A program made the translations under genes and the position numbers. Positions 25,142 to 32,232 of a stretch of DNA of 64,000 bases are shown one piece after another. Source of the DNA: Rugamonas aquatica (GTDB lineage Bacteria; Pseudomonadota; Gammaproteobacteria; Burkholderiales; Burkholderiaceae_D); contig NZ_WHUG01000012.1 in NCBI RefSeq assembly GCF_009380215.1, positions 1-64,000 on the forward strand. Direction: 5' to 3'. Below the pieces are notes generated by a model, which worked only from the letters and a program-made list of their open reading frames with translations, did no database searches and was not told the DNA's origin. The number at the start of each line of letters is the position of its first letter. The first letter of the stretch is position 1.

Positions 25142-26179
25142 ATGTTGCGACACCTGCCCCTGCCACTGCTGCTGCTGGCCAGCGGCGTCCATGCACAGCC
25201 ATTGGATGCGGTAACGAGCGCCATCAATGCGGGAGAGTACCAGCAGATCACCAGCGTCGTCGTGTCGCAGCATGGCAAGCTGATCTACGAACACTACTTC
25301 GACAAGGAAGGCCCCGAGGGCTTGCGCAACACACGGTCGGCAACCAAGACCGTGACGGGCATGCTGGTGGGCGTGGCGGTCGACCGCAAGCAGCTGCGCC
25401 TGGACACGAAAGTGCTGCCCCGCTTCCCCGAGTTGCAGCCGCTGGCCAACCCCGATCCGCGCAAGGACAACATCACCGTCGAAGACTTCCTGACCATGAG
25501 CTCGCTACTGGAATGCGACGACGACAACCAGCATTCCCGGGGCAACGAAGAACGCATGTACCTCATCGAAGACTGGAGCCGCTTCGCGGCCGAGCTGCCG
25601 ATACGCGGATTCCCTGACTGGCAGCCGCGCCCTGAGCAATCGCCCTACGGCCGCTCCTGGAGCTATTGCACTGCGGGCGTCACGCTGCTGGGGCCTTTGC
25701 TGGAGCGCGTCAGCGGCCAGAGCGTGCCGGACTTCGCCGCCGCCCATCTGTTCAAGCCGCTGGGCATCGAGCATTTGAAATGGCAATTCCAGCCCAGGGG
25801 ATCGGCCATGACCGGCGGCGGCCTGCAGCTGCGCAGTGTCGACCTGGCCAAGCTCGGCCAGCTGTATCTCAACGGCGGCCGCTGGGAAGGCAGGCAAATC
25901 ATTTCATCCGAGTGGGTGCGCAACTCCATCGCGCCGCATGCGAATGCGCGCGAAGGTTACGACTATGGCTATCTGTGGTGGCTGCAGAATTTCAAGGTTG
26001 ACGACCGCACCGTGCCCGCGTTCGGCATGTCCGGATCGGGCGGCAACAAAGTGTTCGTGTTGCCGCAGCAGGATGCGGTGGTCGTCATCACGACGACCAA
26101 TTTCCAGATTCGCGGTGCCCATCCGTTGAGCGAAAAACTGTTGACCAGCCTGATCTTGCCGACGCTGCTGCGTCCTTGA
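25142..26179 (+). CDS. Exported serine hydrolase, beta-lactamase (class C)-like
   Basis: 345 residues with a signal peptide cleaved near HAQP. The penicillin-binding-protein/class C beta-lactamase fold is shown by S66-A-T-K69 (SxxK), Y175 in SYCTAG (YxN-like position) and a Gly-rich GMSGSGGN near the C-terminus at the KTG position. Family members include esterases, peptidases and beta-lactamase-like proteins; the SYC variant argues against a true AmpC. Periplasmic; substrate unknown. It stands alone between the tRNA and the convergent tail-collar cluster. Confidence 0.85.
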   Translation: MLRHLPLPLLLLASGVHAQPLDAVTSAINAGEYQQITSVVVSQHGKLIYEHYFDKEGPEGLRNTRSATKTVTGMLVGVAVDRKQLRLDTKVLPRFPELQPLANPDPRKDNITVEDFLTMSSLLECDDDNQHSRGNEERMYLIEDWSRFAAELPIRGFPDWQPRPEQSPYGRSWSYCTAGVTLLGPLLERVSGQSVPDFAAAHLFKPLGIEHLKWQFQPRGSAMTGGGLQLRSVDLAKLGQLYLNGGRWEGRQIISSEWVRNSIAPHANAREGYDYGYLWWLQNFKVDDRTVPAFGMSGSGGNKVFVLPQQDAVVVITTTNFQIRGAHPLSEKLLTSLILPTLLRP

Positions 26180-26195
26180 GGATCGGGGATGACAA

Positions 26196-26214
26196 CGGCG
26201 GGGCCGCCCCGCCG
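26196..26214. terminator. GC-rich hairpin between convergent genes
   Basis: Perfect CGGCGGGG-CCG-CCCCGCCG hairpin between two convergent stop codons. It lacks a T tract, so it may only stall polymerase or protect 3' ends of both messages. Confidence 0.45.
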
Positions 26215-26222
26215 CTGCCGTC

Positions 26223-26639
26223 TCAGTTCAGCAGGTTGAAGTCGGCCCGGTAGTAAGTGCCTTCCGGGCCATCGCCGGCGCGTTGCAGATAGATGGACTG
26301 CTTGCCGATGCTGGCGTGCTCGACTTCATAAATGCCGCTGGCCAGCGTCTGGCCGGCAGCCACCGCGAAGGTCAGCGAGAACTGGTCCCCGCGCCCATCG
26401 ACGAAGCTGCGCTTGACGCTCAACAGCGTCATCGCCATCCCCCGGTTGCCCGGATACACATTGAAGCGCTCCTGCACCAGCGCCAGATACGCGGCGCTGC
26501 CGGCCGCCGCGGGCGCGACGTTGCCGGCGCCTATGCCGGCAACCGGCGCGCTCCTGGCTTTGCTCAGCTCGGCCGCGCCACTCAGGCCGCTGCTGCCCAA
26601 CAGGCCGCCGGTAGCCAGCACAAATGTTCGACGTTCCAT
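26223..26639 (-). CDS. Small exported protein at the end of the tail-collar cluster
   Basis: 138 residues. MERRTFVLATGGLLGSSG is a twin-arginine-like leader, followed by an Ala/Gly linker. The C-terminal 85 residues (FNVYPGNRGMAMTLLSVKRS to YLQRAG...YYRADFNLL) form a compact, probably beta-rich domain. It resembles the DUF6916 family, reported beside tail-collar proteins, but this assignment is from memory and tentative. It begins 19 bp after the third tail-collar gene and likely belongs to the same operon. Confidence 0.6.
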   Translation of the reverse strand: MERRTFVLATGGLLGSSGLSGAAELSKARSAPVAGIGAGNVAPAAAGSAAYLALVQERFNVYPGNRGMAMTLLSVKRSFVDGRGDQFSLTFAVAAGQTLASGIYEVEHASIGKQSIYLQRAGDGPEGTYYRADFNLLN

Positions 26640-26658
26640 AATCGCTCCTTGACGAAGA

Positions 26659-27183
26659 TTAGCCGCGCGGTGGGAAGATGCCCTGCAACGCAATAATAAA
26701 ATTCAGCTCCAGATAGGGCTGCACATTGTTGTGCGCCTGGCCGCCGCCGTTCGCGCCGCTCAATATGGCCGGCCCCATCGGACGCAGCGGCGCCGGCCCG
26801 ATATACGGCGGCGTCGGCGACACCGAAACCGCCAGCGTGTTGCCGTTCGGGCTGGCGGTGGTCGCTGGCGTACTGGTGGCCTGCATATTGTGCGAGTGCG
26901 CCGGCAGCTCGGCGGCCGCCAGCGTCACGCTGGCCTGGCCGCCCGATTCGCCCTGGAAGCGCTCGCTCAAGCCCGGCCCCTGGCCGACGCCCATCGGTGC
27001 GCGCTGGCGCAAGTTCGGCAAGGCGAAAGTACTTTTCCCGTCGCCGCCGTACTGGGCTCCCAGCAAGGAAAACAAGGCCGTATTCTGCGAGATCGGCAAT
27101 AGCTGGCCATCGCAAGTGGCCCAGCCGCGGGGTGCAAAGTTTCCGGTAAAGAGACGGATCTCCGCGAGGAATGGATCTGCCAT
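26659..27183 (-). CDS. Tail-collar domain protein (MdpB-like), copy 3
   Basis: 174 residues. N-terminal signature LAEIRLFTGNFAPRGWATCDGQ..., then ISQNTALFSLLGAQYGGDG and FALPNLRQRAPMG, the Phage Tail Collar pattern of 'microcystin-dependent' (MdpB) proteins. The middle is a variable Thr/Pro-rich segment and the end is PYLELNFIIALQGIFP. It is homologous throughout to the two genes upstream. No phage structural genes are near, so it is a domesticated collar-fold protein of unknown role. It follows copy 2 by 9 bp. Confidence 0.85.
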   Translation of the reverse strand: MADPFLAEIRLFTGNFAPRGWATCDGQLLPISQNTALFSLLGAQYGGDGKSTFALPNLRQRAPMGVGQGPGLSERFQGESGGQASVTLAAAELPAHSHNMQATSTPATTASPNGNTLAVSVSPTPPYIGPAPLRPMGPAILSGANGGGQAHNNVQPYLELNFIIALQGIFPPRG

Positions 27184-27192
27184 GACTGCTCC

Positions 27193-27732
27193 TTAACTTT
27201 GGGAAGGGAAGACGCCGTACAGCGCGATGATGAACTGGACCGCGAGATAGGGCGCCATGTTCTCGTGCGACTGGCCGCCGACGTTCGGGCCGATGGTGCC
27301 GGCGCCCATCAGCAGATTCGGCGGCACCGCGGCGTAGACCTTGGGCTTGGGCGACGGCGCCGCCGGCACCCAGCTGTTGCCGTCGGTGATATTGATGCCG
27401 CTGCCCGACGGCGGCGGCGTGGCGGTGCTGGCGTTGATCACGTGCTTGTGGAATGGCATTTCCGCAGTGCTCAGCGTGACCCGCTCCAGGCCGCCGTTCT
27501 TGCCGAGCTGGTAAGTGTCGCCCTGCAGCGTGCCGACGTGGACCGGCACGCGCCCGCGCAGATCGGGCATGGCAAAGGTCTCGACGCCGTCGCCGCCATA
27601 GGTGTTGCCGATCAGCGCGAACAAGACTTCATTCTCCGAGATGGGCCACTGGGCGCCATCGCAAAACGCCCAGCCCGCCGGAGCGAAGTTCCCCGCAAAC
27701 ATACGAATTTCACCGACATAAGGTATCGACAT
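27193..27732 (-). CDS. Tail-collar domain protein (MdpB-like), copy 2
   Basis: 179 residues with the same architecture as its neighbours: GEIRMFAGNFAPAGWAFCDG, ISENEVLFALIGNTYGGDG, FAMPDLRGRVPVH, then a variable central loop (Pro/Ser-rich, ITDGNSWVPAAPSPK) and PYLAVQFIIALYGVFPS. Position 27 bp after copy 1 and 9 bp before copy 3 points to one operon. The variable centre contrasts with conserved ends, as expected if the middle recognises different partners. Confidence 0.85.
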   Translation of the reverse strand: MSIPYVGEIRMFAGNFAPAGWAFCDGAQWPISENEVLFALIGNTYGGDGVETFAMPDLRGRVPVHVGTLQGDTYQLGKNGGLERVTLSTAEMPFHKHVINASTATPPPSGSGINITDGNSWVPAAPSPKPKVYAAVPPNLLMGAGTIGPNVGGQSHENMAPYLAVQFIIALYGVFPSQS

Positions 27733-27759
27733 GGTTAGTCTCCTGAAAGCAGGGCAAGC

Positions 27760-28272
27760 TTAATTGCGCGAAGGGAAAATGCCGACCAGGGCGATGCAGA
27801 ACTGGCTGGGGGCGTAAGGCTGGCGGTTCTCGTGCGGCGCCGAGCTGCCGGCATAGCCGACCGTGTCGGGATGCAAGGTCGCGCTGCCGTCGAAGCCGTG
27901 ATAGATGTTGGCGCCGCCGGCCGGTATCGAGTCCAGGTAATTGCCGCTCGGACTGATGGAGCGGTAGGCGCTGGGATCGACCTCGTTGGCGGCGTTGACG
28001 GCGTGGCCATGCTGCGGCACCTGCGCCGTGGTCAGCGTGTGGCGCGCCGCGCCGCCGCTGGCGCCCGGCTGGACGTTGTGCATCGGCATGCGGCCGCGCA
28101 GGTCGGGCAGCGCGAAATTGTTGATGCCATTGCCGCCGTAGCTGGTGCCCAGGATGCTGAACAGCGCCTGGTTCTGGTTGATCGACAGCAGTTGTCCGTC
28201 GCAACGCACCCAGCCTTTGGGGGCGTAGCCGAAACTGAACATGCGGATTTCACCTAAGAATGGTTCGGACAT
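27760..28272 (-). CDS. Tail-collar domain protein (MdpB-like), copy 1
   Basis: 170 residues, first of the triplet. GEIRMFSFGYAPKGWVRCDGQ, INQNQALFSILGTSYGGNG, FALPDLRGRMPMH, variable centre, and PYAPSQFCIALVGIFPS. It starts downstream of a terminator that closes the PEP-CTERM gene, so the collar cluster probably has its own promoter in the short gap 28273-28323, although I cannot point to clear -35/-10 boxes. Confidence 0.85.
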   Translation of the reverse strand: MSEPFLGEIRMFSFGYAPKGWVRCDGQLLSINQNQALFSILGTSYGGNGINNFALPDLRGRMPMHNVQPGASGGAARHTLTTAQVPQHGHAVNAANEVDPSAYRSISPSGNYLDSIPAGGANIYHGFDGSATLHPDTVGYAGSSAPHENRQPYAPSQFCIALVGIFPSRN

Positions 28273-28324
28273 GGTGGCTCCTGGTAGCGAGAGAGGCCGC
28301 GTTGGCGATGCCGGGCGGCGTAAG

Positions 28325-28348
28325 AAAAAGCGCCGTCGGCGGACGGCG
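28325..28348 (-). terminator. Rho-independent terminator after the PEP-CTERM gene
   Basis: On the minus strand, stem CGCCGTC / GACGGCG with a 4-base loop followed by CTTTTT (A run at 28325-28329 on plus). It separates the PEP-CTERM gene from the collar operon. Confidence 0.75.
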
Positions 28349-28369
28349 TTCAGGCGGACGTGGTCCGGC

Positions 28370-28972
28370 TCAGGATGGCCGGCGCCGTTTGGCGCGGCCC
28401 ACCAGCAGCAGCACGCCCAGGCCCAGCGGCAACATCATGACGGAAGCAGGTTCAGGCACAGCGAGGCCGGTCGCATACACCGAGACATTGTCGAGCGCCG
28501 TGTAGTCGAAATAGTTTTTATTGAAAAACTGCAGCCAGACCTGCCCCTTGTTGCTCCACAGATTGGAGATCGTGATGTGGGTCCAGTCGCCGCCCGTATT
28601 GGTCTGCTGCCAGATGACTTTGCCGTTAAGCAGCACCTTGGAGTCATTGACGACAGAGTCACTGCTCGCATGGTAGCGTTGCAGGTCGAAGTCCAGCCGG
28701 TAGACCAGATGGGAGTCCAGCGTGATCTGCTGGCCCAGGATGCCGAAGTCCTCATAGGCGCCATCGCTGAACACCATGTTGAACTGATGCGACAGCGGCG
28801 TTTCGGAATAATCGTGGCCCAGCGTTTGCGCCGAGGTGTCGCCGCTTTGCGTCCAGTAAGGCGACAGCGTGGCGGCGGAGAAATTGCCATCGACGATCAG
28901 ATTGGCTGCGGCAGCGATGGACGAGGCGCCGAACGCGACGGTGCACAGCAAGGCGGAGAATAACTTACGCAT
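28370..28972 (-). CDS. PEP-CTERM sorting-signal protein
   Basis: 200 residues. A signal peptide (cleaved near AAAAN) precedes a jelly-roll-like secreted domain (LIVDGNFSAATLSPYW to FDYTALDNVSVYA). The C-terminus is a textbook PEP-CTERM tag: VPEPASVMM, a hydrophobic helix, then RAKRRR. Exosortase would cut at the PEP motif, linking the protein to surface or exopolysaccharide material in biofilm-forming bacteria. No exosortase gene is in this window. A terminator follows directly. Confidence 0.92.
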   Translation of the reverse strand: MRKLFSALLCTVAFGASSIAAAANLIVDGNFSAATLSPYWTQSGDTSAQTLGHDYSETPLSHQFNMVFSDGAYEDFGILGQQITLDSHLVYRLDFDLQRYHASSDSVVNDSKVLLNGKVIWQQTNTGGDWTHITISNLWSNKGQVWLQFFNKNYFDYTALDNVSVYATGLAVPEPASVMMLPLGLGVLLLVGRAKRRRPS

Positions 28973-29074
28973 GGCTAACCTTCAAAAGGATAGGAGGATA
29001 TGGCGAGCAACAGTGCGGTCATTCTACTGCGAAAATGTCAACAAATTATCAATATGATAGCTATTTTTAAAAAT

Positions 29075-29099
29075 ATTATAAAAACGTTGTTTTTATAAT
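29075..29099 (-). terminator. AT-rich inverted repeat downstream of the beta-propeller gene
   Basis: Perfect 11-bp arms ATTATAAAAAC / GTTTTTATAAT around GTT, within an unusually AT-rich 60 bp stretch. Reading minus, it follows the stop codon at 29121 by about 20 bp and is followed by TTTTT. An AT-rich terminator or a regulator site for the PEP-CTERM promoter are both possible. Confidence 0.45.
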
Positions 29100-29120
29100 A
29101 GTTGCAAGATGCAAGTGGCC

Positions 29121-30212
29121 TCAGCGGGCCAGCCAGCCGATGCTGTGGGCGGCGACATTGTGGATGTAGAGGCGGCCGCCGGCCTCGGTGGCGCCGGTGG
29201 TGACGGGCGAGTCGCCGCCGGGATCCTGCAGGTCGGCGACGATGCTGCCATCCTCGGTGAACGCCAGCACGTGGCCGTAGGGCCTGGGCTCGGGCCACAG
29301 CGCGCGCGGCACGCGCAGCATCAGCTTGCGCAGCCAGGGCTGGCCGGCCATCTTGTCGAGGTCGTTGCGCTGGCCGGACAGGCCCAGCCAGATGCGGCCG
29401 CCCTCGCCGCGCACCAGGTTGTCCGGATAGCCGGGCAGGTTATCGAGCAGCACCTGCGCCTGCGCCGACGCCTGCCGCACATCCAGCCTGGCCGCGTTGA
29501 CATCGATTTTCCAGACCCGGTAGCGGCCGCTCTCGCACACATACAGGTGGCGCTGGTCGGCGCTCATCAGCACGCCGTTGGAAAAGCTCAGGCCGTCGGC
29601 GACCACGCGCGTGGCCTTGGCGGCCGGATCGTATTCCAGCACGCGGCCGGTGGCCGATTGCTCCAGCACGTCCAGCATGGCCGCCTCCATCGTGTCGCGT
29701 TCGCCGGGGCCGAAGCGCCGCGACGCATCGCTGAAGTAGATCTTGCCGTTGGCCGCGACCGCCACGCCGTCGGCAAAGCGGATAGGCTCGCCGTCGACGC
29801 GGTCGGCCAGCACGCTGACGCGGCCGTCGGGCGCGACCGACAGCAAGCCCTTGATGGCGTCGGCGACGATCAGCTGGCCGCCGGCGTCGAAGGCCAGGCC
29901 GAGCGGCCGGCCGCCGGTGGAGGCCAGCACTTGCTGCGCGCCGCCGTCGGCCTGCATGCGCAGGATCTTGCCGCTGAGGACACCGGTGTAGAGTTTGCCG
30001 TCGGGGCCGGCCAGCACATGCTCGGGCCCGGATTCGGCGCCCAGCGATATCTGCTGCAGGCCGGCCAGCCGGGTGTTGACCGCGTGGGGGCCCGTGTAGC
30101 CGGGCGGTGTGGGGGAGTTCCAGCTGACCGGCTGGATCGGGACCGGCCATAAACTCAGGTAGGCAGCGACAATCAATGCAGCAAACATGGACACCCTGGC
30201 GATTTTTTTCAT
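29121..30212 (-). CDS. Six-bladed beta-propeller, strictosidine synthase/SMP-30-like
   Basis: 363 residues. An N-terminal hydrophobic segment (uncleaved anchor or signal) is followed by repeated propeller blades: GPEHVLAGPDGKLYTG, GRPLGLAFDAGGQLIVAD, FADGVAVAANGKIYFSD, FSNGVLMSADQRHLYVCES, GYPDNLVRGEGGRIWLGL. This is the gluconolactonase/strictosidine-synthase-like pattern; such proteins hydrolyse lactones or esters with a calcium centre. The true reaction is unknown. ATG 30212 is preferred to an upstream TTG. It stands alone between the PEP-CTERM promoter region and the convergent-side LysR gene. Confidence 0.8.
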   Translation of the reverse strand: MKKIARVSMFAALIVAAYLSLWPVPIQPVSWNSPTPPGYTGPHAVNTRLAGLQQISLGAESGPEHVLAGPDGKLYTGVLSGKILRMQADGGAQQVLASTGGRPLGLAFDAGGQLIVADAIKGLLSVAPDGRVSVLADRVDGEPIRFADGVAVAANGKIYFSDASRRFGPGERDTMEAAMLDVLEQSATGRVLEYDPAAKATRVVADGLSFSNGVLMSADQRHLYVCESGRYRVWKIDVNAARLDVRQASAQAQVLLDNLPGYPDNLVRGEGGRIWLGLSGQRNDLDKMAGQPWLRKLMLRVPRALWPEPRPYGHVLAFTEDGSIVADLQDPGGDSPVTTGATEAGGRLYIHNVAAHSIGWLAR

Positions 30213-30260
30213 AGTGCGTACTAGTCTACGCAATCCTGGTAAAAAATGGCAAAGCTTGCA

Positions 30261-31181
30261 TCATCGCCCGGCAGCGGCTGCGTGAGCCGCCGTCGCCGGA
30301 TGCGCGGCGATGGCTTGCAGCACGATGTCGTGCAGCCGCCGGGCCGGGGCGCTCAGCTCGTCGCTGCCGCAGTGCAGGCGCAGGCCGATCACCGGCAGCG
30401 GCGGCAGGTCGGGCTGCTCCAGCGCGCGCAGGGCCGGCGGCAGGCCGATCGCAGTACGCACCGTCACGCCCAGTCCGGCCGCCACCGCGGCCCACACGCC
30501 GCCCAGGCTGGGGCTGCTGAAGGCGATGCGCCACGGGATGCCGGCCCGGTCCAGCGCCTGGATCGCGGCCGAGCGCATGATGCAGGGCGCATCCATCATC
30601 ACCAGCGGCAGCGGCTCGGCGTGGCCGCTCCAGGCCGGCCAGGCGGCGCTGTCGGCGGCGGCGATCCAGCGCATCGGCAGGCGGGCCAGCTCGGGCGCGG
30701 GCGCCGGCGGCGCGGCATCGCTGTGCCAGGCCAGCGCCAGCTCCAGCCGCCCGGCCGCCAGCTGCGCCATCAGGTCGGCATTGCGCGCCACGCTGGCCTC
30801 GATGCGCAGCCTGGGATGCACGCGGGCGAAGCGGCCCAGCACTTCGGTGAGGATGTGCTCGCCGAAATCTTCCTGCATGCCCAGCCGCACGCTGCCGGCC
30901 AGCTCGGCGCCGCGCACCGCCGTGGCCGCCTCATCGTTCAGCTCCAGCAGCCGGCGCGCATAGCCCAGCAGCGACTCTCCGGCCGAGGTCGTCACCATGC
31001 CGCGCCCTTCCTTGCGCAGCACCGGCAGGCCCAGCTGGTCCTCCAGTTTTTTCAGCTGCGCGCTGACGGCCGAGGTCGAACGTCCGAGCCGCTCCGCCGC
31101 CTTGGCGAAGCTGCCCAGGTCGACGCCGGTGACGAAGGTGCGCAGCACATCCAGGTCGAAGGTGATCCGTCGCATAACCAT
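30261..31181 (-). CDS. LysR-family regulator
   Basis: 306 residues. N-terminal winged helix-turn-helix (DVLRTFVTGVDLGSFAKAAERLGRSTSAVSAQLKKLEDQLG) and a periplasmic-binding-protein-like effector domain. It is divergent from the tautomerase/DUF4865 pair across a 95-bp gap containing a TCCTGA-N3-TCAGGA repeat, so it probably controls them. The Ala/His-rich C-terminal tail (about 15 residues) is unusual for the family. Confidence 0.9.
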   Translation of the reverse strand: MVMRRITFDLDVLRTFVTGVDLGSFAKAAERLGRSTSAVSAQLKKLEDQLGLPVLRKEGRGMVTTSAGESLLGYARRLLELNDEAATAVRGAELAGSVRLGMQEDFGEHILTEVLGRFARVHPRLRIEASVARNADLMAQLAAGRLELALAWHSDAAPPAPAPELARLPMRWIAAADSAAWPAWSGHAEPLPLVMMDAPCIMRSAAIQALDRAGIPWRIAFSSPSLGGVWAAVAAGLGVTVRTAIGLPPALRALEQPDLPPLPVIGLRLHCGSDELSAPARRLHDIVLQAIAAHPATAAHAAAAGR

Positions 31182-31211
31182 CCCGATTTATCGAAGTATT
31201 CATCAAAATAT

Positions 31212-31226
31212 TCCTGATTTTCAGGA
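31212..31226. promoter_or_regulatory. Inverted repeat between lysR and tautomerase genes
   Basis: TCCTGA (31212-31217), TTT, TCAGGA (31221-31226), inside an AT-rich region that carries both divergent promoters. Location and symmetry fit a LysR-type binding site. Confidence 0.5.
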
Positions 31227-31276
31227 TCAAAATATCGCTGTATCGTGAAGCTGTCAATCACAAAACGGAGGCCGTC

Positions 31277-31678
31277 ATGCCCATGAGCCGCATCTCTCTG
31301 CTGAAAGGAAAATCGCCCGAGTACCTGAGCGCGCTGTCGAACAGCCTGCACCGCGCCATGGTCGAGGCCTTCAACGTGCCGGAAAAAGACCGCTTCCAGG
31401 CCATCCACCAGCACGAGCCGTATGAGCTGGTCTTCGACCGCGACTATGAAAGCCCGGCCGGTCCGCGCTCCGGCGACTACGTGCTGATTAACATCACCAC
31501 CGGCAAACCGCGCAGCACCGAAATGAAGCAAGCCTTCTACCGCCGCCTGGTCGAGCTGCTGGCCGAGGCGCCGGGCCTGCGGCCGCAGGATGTGATGGTG
31601 GTGCTGTCCGTCTCGCAGGGCGACGACTGGTCGTTCAGCGGCGGCGCGCCGGCGGCCAGCCTGTGGAGGCCGGCATGA
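31277..31678 (+). CDS. Tautomerase family protein
   Basis: 133 residues. MP at the start supplies the N-terminal proline that acts as catalytic base in 4-oxalocrotonate tautomerase-like enzymes; ISLLKGKSPEYLSALSNSLHRAMVEAF is the family beginning. At about 130 residues it matches the longer Tautomerase_2-type proteins. GGAGG lies upstream. Its TGA overlaps the next ATG (ATGA), so it is coupled to the DUF4865 gene, and LysR is divergent. Confidence 0.88.
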   Translation: MPMSRISLLKGKSPEYLSALSNSLHRAMVEAFNVPEKDRFQAIHQHEPYELVFDRDYESPAGPRSGDYVLINITTGKPRSTEMKQAFYRRLVELLAEAPGLRPQDVMVVLSVSQGDDWSFSGGAPAASLWRPA

Positions 31679-32232
31679 TCGCCATGCAATACAGCTTCAG
31701 CCTGCCGGCCGACTACGACATGGCCACCGTGCGCGAGCGCATCGCCAGCAAGGGGCCGCTGCTGGACCGGCTGCCGCATCTGGCGTTCAAGGCCTATCTG
31801 TACGCCGAGCGCGGCGCGGCGCCGGAAAACCTGTACGCGCCCTTCTACCTGTGGCACAGCGAGGATGGCATGCACGACTTCCTGAACGGCCCCGGTTTCG
31901 CCGGCGTGGCGCAAGCCTTCGGCTGGCCGGCGGTGCGCACCTGGACGCCGTGGCACGCCAGCGTCGGCGCCGAGGTGCGGCAGGCGCGCCACGCCACCCG
32001 CAGCGTCGAGGCGATCCCGCCCCACAGCGATCTGGCGCAATGGCGGCAGCGGGAGGAACAGCACGCGCGCCATGCCCTGGAATGCGGCGCGCTGGCGGTG
32101 GTGATCGGCTTCGAGCCGGGCGGCTGGAGCATCGTGCGCCTGTGCCTGTGGCGCGCGGAACCGGCCCTGCCGCCGCTGCCCAACGAGCAGCGCTACCGGG
32201 TCGGCCACGTGTCGGCGCCGGGCCGGGACTAG
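31675..32232 (+). CDS. DUF4865 family protein
   Basis: 185 residues, soluble. MIAMQYSFSLPADYDMATVRERI followed by LYAPFYLWHSEDGMHDFL and VRTWTPWHA matches DUF4865, a family of unknown function frequently found with tautomerases and LysR regulators. Translational coupling to the tautomerase suggests the two act together, perhaps as enzyme and auxiliary on the same small molecule. The 3' end overlaps the flagellin stop by four bases. Confidence 0.82.
   Translation: MIAMQYSFSLPADYDMATVRERIASKGPLLDRLPHLAFKAYLYAERGAAPENLYAPFYLWHSEDGMHDFLNGPGFAGVAQAFGWPAVRTWTPWHASVGAEVRQARHATRSVEAIPPHSDLAQWRQREEQHARHALECGALAVVIGFEPGGWSIVRLCLWRAEPALPPLPNEQRYRVGHVSAPGRD

Noticed and set aside
25142..26179. Antibiotic-resistance beta-lactamase
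   Set aside because: SxxK is present, but the YxN position reads YCT and the context gives no AmpC/AmpR pairing; called only as a serine hydrolase.
26659..28272. Prophage interpretation of the collar genes
   Set aside because: No capsid, terminase, tail-tube or integrase gene nearby; neighbours are chromosomal enzymes.
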